A DNA stretch of 64,000 nucleotides from Stutzerimonas stutzeri (GCF_024448715.1 NZ_JAMOHZ010000001.1:372001-436000); one strand, 5' to 3'. Shown: positions 25,799 through 35,447, numbered from the stretch's first letter. The notes: generated by a model from the letters alone, not told the origin. Numbers and translations are program-made.

Positions 25799-26791
25799 TC
25801 AATCCAGCCGGACCAGCATGCGTCCAACCTGCTGCCCAGCGAGCATCCGATCAATAGCCCCAGGCAAATCCTGCAGCGAAATCTCCTGGACCAAATCGCT
25901 CAGATTCGGCAGCTTCCATTGCAGCGACAGCTTGTCCCACATGGACGCTTTCACAACCAGCGGAATCTCTACCGAATCGACACCCAGAAGATTCACGCCA
26001 CGGAGGATGAAAGGCAGCACGTTGGCCTGAAACCCGGTGCCGGCCGTGAGCCCACAACAGGCGACGCTCCCTCCTCGCTGAAGAGCCTTGACCACGTTGA
26101 ACAGGATATCGCCACCGACGGTATCAACGGCACCGGCCCATTGTTCCTTGAGTATTGGCTTTTCAACCCCCGCCTGTAGCGCGCTGCGCTCGACGATCTG
26201 CTTGGCACCAAGTCCCTTGAGGAATTCCGCCTGATCGGCCTTGCCAGTCACCGCAGCTACGTTGTAGCCAAGGCTGGCCAGCAGCGCGACGGCGATGCTG
26301 CCGACGCCGCCAGTTGCACCGGTGACCAGTACCGGCGCCTCACCTGGCTCGAGACCAGCCTGCTCCAACTTGTCGATGCAGAGCGCGGCGGTAAGGCCTG
26401 CCGTGCCGAGCACCATCGCGTCACGCAATGACAGACCGGAAGGACGCTTGATCACCCATGCAGCAGGAACGCGGATGTATTGACCAAAACCACCTGCTGT
26501 ATTCATCCCCAGGTCGTAGCCGGTCACGATGACTTCATCGCCTTTGGCGAGCTCCGAGACGCTGGACTCGACTACGGTACCGGCAGCATCGATGCCCGGC
26601 GTGTGCGGGAAATTGCGGGTCACTCCGCGGTTACCGCTGGCCGAAAGCGCATCCTTGTAGTTCAACGACGAATAGCTCACGCGAATCAGCACGTCGCCTT
26701 TAGGCAGATCATCGGTGGTGCGCTCGACGACACGCGTCTCGAAGCGGCTGTCCGCGTTCTCGCTGGTCTGCAATGCTTTGAAAATTGCCAT
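25799..26791 (-). CDS. acuI: Acrylyl-CoA reductase AcuI/YhdH-type quinone oxidoreductase
   Basis: A 330-residue NADPH-dependent medium-chain reductase without the catalytic zinc site. The substrate-side motif SSLNYKDALSASGN and the dinucleotide-binding VTGATGGVGSIAVALL, together with LGTAGLTAALCIDKLE and the closing AIDRMLAGQQVGRMLVRLD, place it in the YhdH/AcuI group, which reduces acrylyl-CoA to propionyl-CoA in characterised members. Its role here may be detoxification of reactive acryloyl thioesters. It lies ten bases downstream of sohB and is probably co-transcribed with it. Confidence 0.9.
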   Translation of the reverse strand: MAIFKALQTSENADSRFETRVVERTTDDLPKGDVLIRVSYSSLNYKDALSASGNRGVTRNFPHTPGIDAAGTVVESSVSELAKGDEVIVTGYDLGMNTAGGFGQYIRVPAAWVIKRPSGLSLRDAMVLGTAGLTAALCIDKLEQAGLEPGEAPVLVTGATGGVGSIAVALLASLGYNVAAVTGKADQAEFLKGLGAKQIVERSALQAGVEKPILKEQWAGAVDTVGGDILFNVVKALQRGGSVACCGLTAGTGFQANVLPFILRGVNLLGVDSVEIPLVVKASMWDKLSLQWKLPNLSDLVQEISLQDLPGAIDRMLAGQQVGRMLVRLD

Positions 26792-26801
26792 CGGTAGCTC
26801 C

Positions 26802-27827
26802 TTATTGCCAGAATCGTTGCTCGTTCAGCCGCGTCCATCCCTTGAGCAAGCCATGCTCCATCGCGGCACTGGCCGCCATGCCGAATCGCTCGGGGAGGCT
26901 TTTCTTTTCCGCATAATGCAGCTGGAACAGGTCCGCCTCACGTGCGCGTGAGGCTAGGTATTCGTCGCTGGTCTGCAGTTCGTCAACGAGTCGCTTGCCA
27001 AGTGCGGCGATACCCAGCCAAATCTCACCGGTCGCAACATCGTCAATGGACACTTGCTGGCGGTAGCGCGCAACGAAGTTCTTGAACAGCTCATGAGTAG
27101 TTTCCAAGTCATCCTGGAATTTTTCTCGTCCCTTCTCGGTATTCTCACCAAACACCGTCAGGGTTCGCTTGTACTCGCCTGCGGTCAGCACCTCGAAGTC
27201 GACGTCATGCTTCTTGAGCAATCGATGAACATTAGGCAGCTGCGCAACGACGCCGATGGAACCGAGTATCGCGAACGGTGCGCAGAGAATCTTCTGGCCG
27301 ATACAGGCCATCATGTAACCACCGCTTGCCGCTACCTTGTCGACGCACACTGTCAAAGGCACCCCCGCATCGCGGATACGCACAAGCTGAGAGGCTGCCA
27401 GGCCATAGCCGTGGACCATGCCGCCACCGCTCTCAAGACGTAGAACCACTTCGTCCTGAGGTGTCGCCAGGGTCAGCAATGCGGTGATCTCGTGGCGTAG
27501 ATTCTCGACCGCGGAAGCCTTGATGTCGCCATCGAAATCCAGCACGAACACACGCGGTCGGCTTTCGGGATTTTTCTTCGCCAACTTCGCAGCCTTGGCT
27601 TCACGCTTGCGCTGAAGCTTGAGCTGAGACTTCTCGATCAATGACTGTTCAAGGCGCTCGCGCATCGACTTGTAAAAATCGTTGAGCTTATGGACCTCAA
27701 GATGTCCGCCGCCCTGTTTATGCCGCCCGCGCCGCAGCGAAGCAAGCGCAACTAGCACAACTAGAATCGCGATCACCAGCGTTACGGTCTTAGCCAGAAA
27801 GCTTGCATAGTCAGCAAGAAATTCCAC
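26802..27827 (-). CDS. sohB: SohB inner-membrane serine peptidase
   Basis: A 341-residue signal-peptide-peptidase-family protease. An N-terminal signal-anchor (about 12-31) is followed by a basic, coiled stretch (50-90), then the SppA-like domain. Catalytic S168 in KVAASGGYMMAC and lysine K220 in AGEYKRTLTVFG form the Ser-Lys dyad. The length and domain order match E. coli SohB. The active site faces the periplasm in this family. The gene heads a two-gene minus-strand unit with the acuI-like reductase and is divergent from the histidine phosphatase gene, with a 180-base spacer. Confidence 0.95.
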   Translation of the reverse strand: MEFLADYASFLAKTVTLVIAILVVLVALASLRRGRHKQGGGHLEVHKLNDFYKSMRERLEQSLIEKSQLKLQRKREAKAAKLAKKNPESRPRVFVLDFDGDIKASAVENLRHEITALLTLATPQDEVVLRLESGGGMVHGYGLAASQLVRIRDAGVPLTVCVDKVAASGGYMMACIGQKILCAPFAILGSIGVVAQLPNVHRLLKKHDVDFEVLTAGEYKRTLTVFGENTEKGREKFQDDLETTHELFKNFVARYRQQVSIDDVATGEIWLGIAALGKRLVDELQTSDEYLASRAREADLFQLHYAEKKSLPERFGMAASAAMEHGLLKGWTRLNEQRFWQ

Positions 27828-27952
27828 AGATCCTCCTAGGATTATCTACAGGCGCCAGCAGAAACCCGACATGGCGCAAACCGGTCAAGCATACCGACTG
27901 CACGGCTATAGGGGCCAGCGCAGTGCAATTCAAACAAACGTATGATTTATCG

Positions 27953-27981
27953 TTGACACTCTAAAGCGATCCCCCTACCCT
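27953..27981 (+). promoter_or_regulatory. Candidate sigma-70 promoter of the 28.0 kb gene series
   Basis: TTGACA (27953-27958) and TACCCT (27976-27981) with a 17-base spacer, 26 bases before the ATG of the histidine phosphatase gene. The -35 is perfect; the -10 keeps only TA and the final T, so an activator may be needed. Confidence 0.5.
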
Positions 27982-28007
27982 CGCGAAAACAGGGGTCGGA
28001 GCGGAGC

Positions 28008-28718
28008 ATGGGCAGTATCTATCTGATCAGACATGGTCAGGCGTCATTCGGCGCGGAAAACTACGACGTTCTGTCGCCGCTCGGCTTCCAGCAATCAGCC
28101 GCTCTGGGTGATCACCTCAACCAATTAAATATTCGCTTCGACCGTTGCATAAGCGGTGAGTTGAACCGACAGCAGGACACGGCAAGGACCACCCTTGATC
28201 GGCTAGGCTCGTACCAAGGGCAGCAGCCCGTAGTTGAAGTCGATTCAGCTTTCAATGAGTTCCGTGCCGATGAAGTGATCCGTGCTCACATGCACGACCT
28301 GCTGGCTGTGGAACCCAGCGCCATACAGATATTCGCTAACGCCGCCAACCATCGGGCCGAGTTCCAGCGCCTGTTCAGTTACGCGATTCAGCGATGGGTT
28401 TCCGGCGAGCATGAGAAAGAAGGGCTGGAAAGCTGGCAAAGCTTCATCGACCGCGTCCAGACCGGTTTGAATCGTTTGCTTGACCAGGCAGGCAAGAAAG
28501 ATCGCATCGCTGTATTCACTTCTGGCGGGACCATTACGGCGCTGCTTCAATTGGTTATCGGCGTGCCGCCCATCAAGGCATTCGAAATGAACTGGCAGAT
28601 CGTCAACACTTCGCTCAGTCATCTGAAATTTCGCGATCGAGATATGGCACTGGCCTCGTTCAACAGCTATGTGCATCTGGAGTTGCTGAAAAATCCGGAG
28701 CTCGTCACCTATCGATAA
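28008..28718 (+). CDS. Histidine phosphatase (phosphoglycerate mutase-like) protein
   Basis: A 236-residue member of the histidine phosphatase branch 1. The phospho-His motif is at the start (YLIRHGQASFG); the second active-site His is replaced or shifted in the later AVFTSGGTITAL segment, where classical mutases have a GHGG-type motif, so the enzyme may be a weak phosphatase or act on an unusual substrate. The middle segment NEFRADEVIRAHM carries the conserved Glu region. It is first in a plus-strand series with SCP2, phosphotransferase and SDR genes, a grouping I associate with acyl-CoA metabolism in pseudomonads. Confidence 0.85.
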   Translation: MGSIYLIRHGQASFGAENYDVLSPLGFQQSAALGDHLNQLNIRFDRCISGELNRQQDTARTTLDRLGSYQGQQPVVEVDSAFNEFRADEVIRAHMHDLLAVEPSAIQIFANAANHRAEFQRLFSYAIQRWVSGEHEKEGLESWQSFIDRVQTGLNRLLDQAGKKDRIAVFTSGGTITALLQLVIGVPPIKAFEMNWQIVNTSLSHLKFRDRDMALASFNSYVHLELLKNPELVTYR

Positions 28719-28781
28719 GCTCCAGCCCAACTGCGGCCTAAGGCTGCATGTTTTTCCACGATAACCAAAGGGAACTACCCG

Positions 28782-29096
28782 ATGAGCAACGTCGACGAAA
28801 CCATCCAAGGCATGAAGGCCAAGTTCAACCCTAGCGCTGCGGCCGGCCTGGATCTGGTGTTTCAGTTCAATATCACCGACGCGGAAAACTACTATCTGGT
28901 CGTCAAGGATGGCACTTGTGACTTCCACAAGGGTGAGTCGGCCGATGCCAACGTTACGTTGATCATGGATAGCGAAACCATGCAAGGCGTGATCAGTGGC
29001 GAAACCGATGGTATGCAGGCCTTCATGGCGGGCAAGCTGCGCGCCGAAGGCGACATGATGCTCGCTCTGAAACTGAGCGAGCTGTTCCCGGCCTGA
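28782..29096 (+). CDS. SCP2 sterol-carrier-domain protein
   Basis: A 104-residue single-domain SCP2 protein. The pattern VDETIQGMKAKFNPSAAAGL, then VFQFNITDAENYYLVVKDG, NVTLIMDSETMQGVISGE and AFMAGKLRAEGDMMLALKL is characteristic. SCP2 domains bind fatty acids, fatty acyl-CoA or other lipids in a hydrophobic tunnel. It lies 63 bases after the histidine phosphatase and is followed by a strong terminator, so these two genes probably form one transcript. Confidence 0.93.
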   Translation: MSNVDETIQGMKAKFNPSAAAGLDLVFQFNITDAENYYLVVKDGTCDFHKGESADANVTLIMDSETMQGVISGETDGMQAFMAGKLRAEGDMMLALKLSELFPA

Positions 29097-29115
29097 TCCA
29101 GCCGAGACGCAACCA

Positions 29116-29147
29116 AAACCGAAGTCCGACGACTTCGGTTTTTTTTT
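29116..29147 (+). terminator. Rho-independent terminator after the SCP2 gene
   Basis: AAACCGAAGTC / GACTTCGGTTT stem of 11 bp with a CGAC tetraloop and a run of nine or more T residues. Confidence 0.93.
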
Positions 29148-29341
29148 GCGCACATTTAATGAAGATCATGCATCAAGCGCCTTGATTGGCCAGCAACACC
29201 CCGGCCAATAACGACCCTCTTTGCTTGGTGATGCTCGTACAGCGCATTAAATTACGGACGCCGGATGATCGGATGGAGGCCTGCGAACAAGCGCGGCAAC
29301 ACCCGGTTCGTCGAGGCTCGATTACAAGAGAAGGGACAAGC

Positions 29342-30409
29342 ATGGCGCTAACAGATCAGACCAGCCGCATCCGTGAAGGCGAAGAACTGCCAACAGAACT
29401 CGTCGACCAATACCTGAAGACCCGTATCTCAGGATTGCAAGGTACACCGAGCATTTCGCAGTTTCCGGGTGGCGCGTCCAACCTGACCTATTTGCTGGAA
29501 TATCCGACACAGGAATTCGTGCTGCGTCGCCCACCGTTCGGCCATAAGGCCAAATCCGCGCATGATATGGGCCGTGAATACCGGATACTCAACCAGCTCA
29601 ACGCCGGCTTCCCATACTGCCCAAAAGCTTACGCCCACTGCGTCGACGAGACGCTTATCGGCGCTGAGTTCTACGTCATGGAACGGGTCAAGGGCATCAT
29701 ACTGCGCGAGGATATGCCGCCGGAGCTGGGCTTCACGGCGGAGCGGACCACCGCTCTGTGCAAAAGCTTCATCGACAAGTTCGTTGATCTGCACAGTGTC
29801 GATTACAAGGCTTGCGGCCTGGGCGATCTAGGTAAACCGGAAGGCTACGTCCAGCGTCAGATTACCGGCTGGATCGATCGTTATGAGCGTGCAATCACCC
29901 CGGACGCACCGAACTGGGAGCCGGTCAAAGCCTGGTTGCGGGACAAGATGCCTGCCGATCATCATAAACCCGGCATCGTCCACAACGACTATCGCTTCGA
30001 CAATGTGATCCTCAGCCCTGACAGCCCGATGGAGATCATCGGTGTCCTAGACTGGGAAATGGCGACCATTGGCGATCCGCTGATGGATCTCGGTAACACG
30101 CTCGCCTACTGGATCGAAGCTAACGACCCGGCACCCGTACAGCTGATGCGCAAGCAGCCCAGCAATGCGCCGGGAATGCTAAGTCGTCAGGCTTTCGTCG
30201 ACTATTACGCAGAGCGAGCAGGTATTCGCATCGATAACTTCGATTACTACTACACCTATGGGCTATTTCGCCTGGCCGCCATCGTCCAGCAGATCTATTA
30301 CCGCTATTTTCATGGTCAGACCCAAGACAAGCGGTTCGCGAAATTCGTGCAAATGAACGCCCTGCTTGAACAAATGAGCCTGCAGATCATCAACAAATCG
30401 AAGCTGTAA
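29342..30409 (+). CDS. APH-like phosphotransferase of the acyl-CoA dehydrogenase-associated type
   Basis: A 355-residue kinase-fold protein. The nucleotide-binding start (QFPGGASNLTYLLEY), catalytic loop H214-N-D-Y-R-F-D-N and metal-binding D237 in DWEMATIGDP are intact. This subfamily resembles the N-terminal domain of eukaryotic ACAD10/11, which phosphorylates 4-hydroxyacyl-CoA; in bacteria it accompanies acyl-CoA dehydrogenases and SDRs. That suggests breakdown of hydroxy fatty acids here. The ATG at 29342 has AAGGGA upstream; a longer frame from 29186 has no family-like residues. It is followed after 26 bases by an SDR gene. Confidence 0.9.
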   Translation: MALTDQTSRIREGEELPTELVDQYLKTRISGLQGTPSISQFPGGASNLTYLLEYPTQEFVLRRPPFGHKAKSAHDMGREYRILNQLNAGFPYCPKAYAHCVDETLIGAEFYVMERVKGIILREDMPPELGFTAERTTALCKSFIDKFVDLHSVDYKACGLGDLGKPEGYVQRQITGWIDRYERAITPDAPNWEPVKAWLRDKMPADHHKPGIVHNDYRFDNVILSPDSPMEIIGVLDWEMATIGDPLMDLGNTLAYWIEANDPAPVQLMRKQPSNAPGMLSRQAFVDYYAERAGIRIDNFDYYYTYGLFRLAAIVQQIYYRYFHGQTQDKRFAKFVQMNALLEQMSLQIINKSKL

Positions 30410-30435
30410 CACAGCTCACCAATAGGAACCCTTCC

Positions 30436-31203
30436 ATGAGCAAAACCACTCTGTTCGATCTGGATGGCAAAATCGCTTTCGTATCCGGCGCCAGTCGCGG
30501 TATCGGTGAGGCGATCGCCAAACTACTGGCCCAGCAAGGCGCCCATGTCATCGTTTCGAGCCGCAAGATCGAAGGCTGTCAGGCCGTCGCGGACGCTATC
30601 GTCGCCGCTGGCGGCAAGGCGACTCCGGTGGCCTGTCACATCGGCGAACTGGAGCAGATCCAGACCGTCTTCGAGCAGATACGCGAGCAGTTCGGCCGAC
30701 TAGACATACTAGTCAACAACGCGGCTACCAATCCGCAGTTCTGCCATATCCTCGATACCGACGTCTCGGCATTCCAGAAGACTGTCGACGTCAACATTCG
30801 TGGATACTTCTTCATGTCCGTCGAGGCCGGCAAGCTAATGCGTAAAAATGGCGGAGGCAGCATCATCAACGTTGCGTCGATCAACGGCGTGACGCCTGGC
30901 AACTTCCAGGGGATCTATTCGATTACCAAAGCGGCCGTGATCAACATGACCAAGGCGTTCGCCAAGGAGTGCGCACCACAGGGCATCCGCTGCAACGCGC
31001 TGCTGCCGGGCCTGACCGACACCAAGTTCGCCTCCGCGCTGGTCAAGAACGACTCGATCCGCGAAGAAGCGCTGCGCCATATTCCGCTGCATCGCGTCGC
31101 CGATCCGAGCGAAATGGCTGGCGCCGTACTGTATCTGGCGAGCGACGCGTCGAGCTACACCACAGGCCTGTCGCTCAACGTGGACGGCGGCTACCTCGCC
31201 TGA
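30436..31203 (+). CDS. Short-chain dehydrogenase/reductase
   Basis: A 255-residue classical SDR. Cofactor motif SGASRGIG (17-24), NNAA at 94-97, catalytic S148, Y161 and K165 (YSITK), and the C-terminal SYTTGLSLNVDGGY. Without an acidic residue after the second strand (SSRK there), NADP(H) preference is likely. Probable substrate is a 3-hydroxy- or 3-oxoacyl thioester, judging from the neighbouring phosphotransferase. It is co-directional with that gene (26-base gap) and ends at a terminator. Confidence 0.92.
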   Translation: MSKTTLFDLDGKIAFVSGASRGIGEAIAKLLAQQGAHVIVSSRKIEGCQAVADAIVAAGGKATPVACHIGELEQIQTVFEQIREQFGRLDILVNNAATNPQFCHILDTDVSAFQKTVDVNIRGYFFMSVEAGKLMRKNGGGSIINVASINGVTPGNFQGIYSITKAAVINMTKAFAKECAPQGIRCNALLPGLTDTKFASALVKNDSIREEALRHIPLHRVADPSEMAGAVLYLASDASSYTTGLSLNVDGGYLA

Positions 31204-31217
31204 ACCCGCTGTGACGA

Positions 31218-31242
31218 AAAAGGGACCCCTTGGGTCCCTTTT
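31218..31242 (+). terminator. Rho-independent terminator, bidirectional
   Basis: AAAAGGGACCC / GGGTCCCTTTT stem of 11 bp with a three-base loop between two convergent genes; symmetrical T/A tails let it serve both strands. Confidence 0.9.
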
Positions 31243-31261
31243 CATGCGCGGTGGATTGCCA

Positions 31262-31918
31262 TTACCAATTCTTCATCGCTTGCTCCGCTGCAGCATTTAC
31301 CGGTTTCGCCAGCAACCCGGTGGGTGCCATCTCAACTGTATATTCGGCGCCATCGGCGCCATCGGCGATAGGCAGATAGCTGACCCGATGGGGGCGTGCC
31401 TCAAGAATCAGAGGTGCGCATTGGCAATCCTGCAACCACGCCCAGAAATCGATCCCAGCCAGGCTTTGTCCGAGTTCGACACGAGGACGCCGAGCCTGAT
31501 TCTGCTGTTCCACCGCAAGATAGCGTCCGGAAAGCTTCTCCAGTCGAAAACCGGGTTCCAGACCAATCAGCGTGGCCAGCCCTTTCCAATGGAGCGCGCG
31601 AAGGTCGAGCTGCCATAGGTCACCCTCCAGCGTGACGAATCGGATCTGATTGCCCTCTTCCACCTTTACCTGGTAGCGCTGCTGGCCATCAGCCTGAAAA
31701 GATAGAGAAACAAGTGGTTTGCCTTGTTCAAGTGGCTGATAAGTTCTTACATCCCAGGCAATCAAGCCAATCAGACCACCCAGCGTGAGAACCAGCATAC
31801 CAAAGGTGCCACGCAGCCATCCCAGTAGCCAGCGACCGCTAAGCAATAGCCGCAGCGCCACCAGCGCGGTGATCAACGCAAGCAACGCGACGACTACCGC
31901 AAGCCCCAGATATTGCAT
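31262..31918 (-). CDS. Membrane protein of unknown function
   Basis: A 218-residue protein with two N-terminal transmembrane helices (about 3-25 and 36-55) and a 160-residue domain with many beta-type stretches (VSLSFQADGQQRYQVKVEEG, then VTLEGDLWQLDLRALHW). Some relatives carry a name as cation/multidrug efflux pump, which the topology does not support. The soluble part probably faces the periplasm. It is convergent with the SDR gene and shares its terminator. Confidence 0.8.
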   Translation of the reverse strand: MQYLGLAVVVALLALITALVALRLLLSGRWLLGWLRGTFGMLVLTLGGLIGLIAWDVRTYQPLEQGKPLVSLSFQADGQQRYQVKVEEGNQIRFVTLEGDLWQLDLRALHWKGLATLIGLEPGFRLEKLSGRYLAVEQQNQARRPRVELGQSLAGIDFWAWLQDCQCAPLILEARPHRVSYLPIADGADGAEYTVEMAPTGLLAKPVNAAAEQAMKNW

Positions 31919-32181
31919 TACTTACCGTCCTTGAAATTCAGTGGTGCATTATCGACAGCAGCAAGCACGGCGACCAGTGTGCGCACGGAACACTGTTTAC
32001 GAGTCGACATTCTGTTGTGGCGGGCTCACGCGCTAAATTTGAAACTGGCTGTTAAATTCTGCCGCCAGACTGCGTATCCGCGCTATGCGAGCTGAGCGCT
32101 GGCCCAGGCCTTGGTTTGCAACAGCGCAACCGGCATCATGCGCCGCCTGCCTTTCACCGCTTCACTCATGAGTGTCAACGC

Positions 32182-32964
32182 ATGCCGTTTTTCGAACTCG
32201 CCATAGACCCGCCGGTACTGGCCGCTCTCATGGTCGTCGCCTTTCTCGCCGGTTTCATCGATGCGATTGCCGGTGGCGGTGGTCTGTTGACCTTACCGGC
32301 ATTGCTCACCGCAGGACTGCCGCCGCATCTGGTTCTCGGCACCAACAAGTTATGTGCGACCTTCGGCTCGGCCACGGCGAGCTTCACGTTTTATCGCAGG
32401 AAGCTCTTCGACCCTCGACAATGGCGATTTGCGCTCTTGGCTACCGCCATCGGCGCAGCACTGGGCGCAGGACTGGCACATCTGATACCGGCTCGCTGGC
32501 TCAATTTGATGCTGCCGCTGGTGGTTTTTATCTGCGGTTTGTATCTGCTGTTCGGCCGCGTGCCGACCACGCCACTAGAAAGCGCAACGCCAATAGCCAA
32601 GGGCCGTCAATGGCCTCAAGGACTGGGACTGGGCTTCTATGACGGAGTAGCCGGCCCTGGCACCGGTGCGTTCTGGACCGTCAGTAGCATGTTGCTCTAT
32701 CCGCTCGACTTGCTCAGAGCCAGCGGCGTGGCGCGCAGCATGAACTTTGTCAGTAACGGCACTGCGCTCGCCGTTTTTATAATTAGCGGCCAGGTTGCCT
32801 GGGCTCTGGGTATCGGCATGGGGTTCGCGTTGATGGCCGGCGCCTACCTCGGCGCCCGGACGGCGATCCAGGGCGGATCGAAATTTATTCGGCCGATATT
32901 CATCGTCGTGGTGTTGGCGCTGAGCCTGCGTTTAGCCTGGCAGCACTGGTTCGGGACCGCCTAA
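32182..32964 (+). CDS. TauE/SafE-family sulfite exporter-like permease
   Basis: A 260-residue inner-membrane protein with seven to eight hydrophobic helices. The family hallmark glycine-rich start ([20 protein letters not shown]) and its companion [14 protein letters not shown] in the first repeat, plus [15 protein letters not shown] and [15 protein letters not shown] in the second, are clear. Members export sulfite, sulfoacetate or other organosulfonates, or have unknown anion substrates. I chose the ATG at 32182; a longer frame from 32116 adds a non-hydrophobic leader. The last 33 bases overlap the end of nudC on the other strand. Confidence 0.92.
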   Translation: MPFFELAIDPPVLAALMVVAFLAGFIDAIAGGGGLLTLPALLTAGLPPHLVLGTNKLCATFGSATASFTFYRRKLFDPRQWRFALLATAIGAALGAGLAHLIPARWLNLMLPLVVFICGLYLLFGRVPTTPLESATPIAKGRQWPQGLGLGFYDGVAGPGTGAFWTVSSMLLYPLDLLRASGVARSMNFVSNGTALAVFIISGQVAWALGIGMGFALMAGAYLGARTAIQGGSKFIRPIFIVVVLALSLRLAWQHWFGTA

Positions 32965-33765
32965 GCGCTGCGCCAAATACAGATCGATCAGATAGCGCGC
33001 AATGGATTTCGGCGCGGGCAGTGCGGGTAAATCATGGATGGAAAACCAGGCGGCATCCTCGATTTCTTCCGGCTGCATGACAATTCCCCCAGATGCATAT
33101 TCAGCGTGGAAACCGAGCATCAGTGAGTGCGGAAACGGCCAGCCTTGGCTACAGATATATTGAGGCGCATGGATAGAAACTCCGACTTCCTCATACACTT
33201 CTCGCCTCACACATTGCTCGACCGACTCGCCCGGCTCCACGAACCCTGCCAAGGTACTGTATACGCCTGGAACGAACCGCGGCGAACGTGCCAGCAGCAA
33301 CTCATCGCCTCGTGTCACCAGAACGATCATACTCGGAGAGATACGCGGGTAATGGTGGATGCCGCAACTCTCGCACTGCATCGCCCGCTCTGACGGATGC
33401 TGGCACATCGCATTACCGCAACTGCCGCAGAAGCGATGATGACTTGCCCAGGTACCGATCTGCGCGGCAAAACCGAGCATGCGGAATCTATCGCTATCAT
33501 CGTCCTGCAGCATGAACTGACGCAGCCCTTGCCAAGATGCGCCCGGCACTTCGGCGGGATGTGCCAGCTCCAGCAAAAATACTGGCTCGCCCTCGAAATA
33601 ACCGAGGCCCTGCTCGGTGATCAGCGGCAACTCAAGACGCTTGAGCCAGCCTCTCGGAAACAACACACCGTTGGCATCGAACAGGAATCCGTGCTGACAA
33701 TGCACCACCGCCCATCCACCTTCACTTGCAGGATCGAGCAGTGCGGGTTGCCAGCGCAGGTTCAT
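32932..33765 (-). CDS. nudC: NAD(H) pyrophosphatase / RNA decapping hydrolase NudC
   Basis: A 277-residue Nudix hydrolase that cleaves NADH and removes the NAD cap from RNA. The zinc site is C113-x2-C116 and C131-x2-C134; the Nudix box begins [11 protein letters not shown] and ends REVYEEVGV (174-196). The NADH-specific motif downstream reads SQGWPFPHS; the usual Pro after SQ is Gly. The ATG at 33765 shares its A with the stop of the upstream Hpt-type gene (TGATG), so translation is coupled. The 3' end overlaps the convergent TauE/SafE gene by 33 bases. Confidence 0.96.
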   Translation of the reverse strand: MNLRWQPALLDPASEGGWAVVHCQHGFLFDANGVLFPRGWLKRLELPLITEQGLGYFEGEPVFLLELAHPAEVPGASWQGLRQFMLQDDDSDRFRMLGFAAQIGTWASHHRFCGSCGNAMCQHPSERAMQCESCGIHHYPRISPSMIVLVTRGDELLLARSPRFVPGVYSTLAGFVEPGESVEQCVRREVYEEVGVSIHAPQYICSQGWPFPHSLMLGFHAEYASGGIVMQPEEIEDAAWFSIHDLPALPAPKSIARYLIDLYLAQRLGGPEPVLPG

Positions 33766-35447
33766 CAGGCAGCCACCGGCAGACCCAGTGCCCGAACGCT
33801 CTCGGTCGCCAGGTCCAGCACGCTAATGCGCGAATCGTCACGACGCAGTATCGCGCCGCCTTCGAGATAGTATTCGAGGCTTGTCAAGGCATCGGCGAGC
33901 GTTTCGAGCATTTGCTCCGGTGGCATCTGCATACCTTCTAGCATCTGCTTCTGGATGAAGTCTGCGCACGCGCCGATCAGGTCTGCAGCGCGATCCTGTT
34001 CGAGGAAACGCAGCCCGCCACGGACCGCCATCAGGCTAAAGGGAACATTGGCCAGGTGCAGTTTTTCCCCGTTGGATTCCAAGTAAGCGGTAATTGCGCG
34101 CTTGGCCAGCGCCAGACCGGCGGTCGCTTCGCCGATAACCACAATGTAGGCTTCGGTGAGCTGATGATTGGCAAAAGCTTCCGCTTCTAGGCCCGGCTGT
34201 GCAATTTGCGGGCGCGAATCACGCCGCTCGCCGCGTTCCAGGCTGGCGACCATGCTTTCTACATAAAGCACCGCGTCGGCCAATTTCAGTAGCGCATGTG
34301 AATCCGGCACCTGTTCAGCGTTCCAGCAAGAGATTGCTGCCAGTTGTGCATGCAGGGTACTGGAGGCAGACGACAAGCCGACCATCCCAAGAGTTTTCGC
34401 CAGTTTGCCCAACAGACTGTGGAGATTGGCGTATGACTCGGCCGGGGCTGTCTGTCGCTCGATTAGGTCGAGCAAATCCTTGAGGCTCGCCAGCTCTTCG
34501 CGGATCGCCGAAGACAGCGAGCGCATCACGGCCTGACCGGGACCAGCGAGACGTTGGGACTCGTCTTCGAGAAGATGATCGGTAAAGGGGAGCGAGCTGA
34601 GAGAAAAAATCTCCCGGACCTGCGTCGCCACAGGGCCGTTACTTTCCGCCAGCGCAACCAGATACAGCAGCTCCTTGAGCAGAACACGCGGTGGCTCGTA
34701 GATGCTGCTGATGCTCAGTTGCCGGAGCTCCCGATCAAGCCTGGAAAAGAGCTGTTTGCGCGATTGGCGCGGTAGCAGTTGGCCGTCCAGTTGGGCTTCC
34801 AGCGCGGCGCTACCCAGCCAGCACAAACGCCCGCCGGGCGTATTGGCAAACAGAATATCCAACCGATGTAGCGCTCGCGTCATGAGCTTGAGGCTGGCCG
34901 ACGTATTGTCCTCGCGAATGAAGCCAAGCAAGCCGACCTGATACATCTGCCGCAATCGGCGTGCTTCGATAGCTCTCGCTGCAGGTTCCCGCACCGCGGC
35001 AGTCACCGGCGGACGCGCATGATCGAGGCGAGCGCTGAAGAAAAAGCTCTCCGGCAACGGTGGCTGCGCACTAACGAGCCGCAGTGCGTTGATAGGCGGC
35101 AGAAGCAGCTCGGGCATTTCCTGACGGCTGGCGTCGACGCTTTCCAGATAACGCCCGAGCACGTAGAGCGCATTGCTCAATGACGCTAGCTGAGCGTCGC
35201 GATCCTCGCCTGCCCCAACTGGGATATCGGTCGCCAGCTGCAGAATCTCCTGCGCGAGCAGCTCGGCGCCCGTCAGCTCAATGAGCCTGAGAGTACCGCG
35301 AACCTGTTTAAGGTTTTCGACAGCCTGCTGCAACAGGCCACCATTGTTTCGATCGATGATGAAATGCTCGAGGCTCTGCTCGGCCTCCTCCATGGTCGCG
35401 AATAACTCATCGCGAACCAGGCTGAGTGAAGTAGCTCCGGTAACCAT
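33765..35447 (-). CDS. Hpt-domain-rich protein resembling the N-terminal part of ChpA/PilL
   Basis: A 560-residue all-helical soluble protein. The start ([20 protein letters not shown] followed by [20 protein letters not shown]) resembles the first helical bundles of ChpA/PilL hybrid kinases. Further bundles follow, but I see no kinase, CheW or receiver domain, and the clear phospho-accepting His of a working Hpt (HxxKG) is not found; the segments instead carry K or Q there. Relatives are sometimes labelled ferrous iron transporter B, which is unsupported. It is translated just ahead of nudC with a one-base overlap. The role could be a scaffold or phosphotransfer sink for a type IV pilus/Chp-like pathway; this is inference. 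Confidence 0.75.
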   Translation of the reverse strand: MVTGATSLSLVRDELFATMEEAEQSLEHFIIDRNNGGLLQQAVENLKQVRGTLRLIELTGAELLAQEILQLATDIPVGAGEDRDAQLASLSNALYVLGRYLESVDASRQEMPELLLPPINALRLVSAQPPLPESFFFSARLDHARPPVTAAVREPAARAIEARRLRQMYQVGLLGFIREDNTSASLKLMTRALHRLDILFANTPGGRLCWLGSAALEAQLDGQLLPRQSRKQLFSRLDRELRQLSISSIYEPPRVLLKELLYLVALAESNGPVATQVREIFSLSSLPFTDHLLEDESQRLAGPGQAVMRSLSSAIREELASLKDLLDLIERQTAPAESYANLHSLLGKLAKTLGMVGLSSASSTLHAQLAAISCWNAEQVPDSHALLKLADAVLYVESMVASLERGERRDSRPQIAQPGLEAEAFANHQLTEAYIVVIGEATAGLALAKRAITAYLESNGEKLHLANVPFSLMAVRGGLRFLEQDRAADLIGACADFIQKQMLEGMQMPPEQMLETLADALTSLEYYLEGGAILRRDDSRISVLDLATESVRALGLPVAA

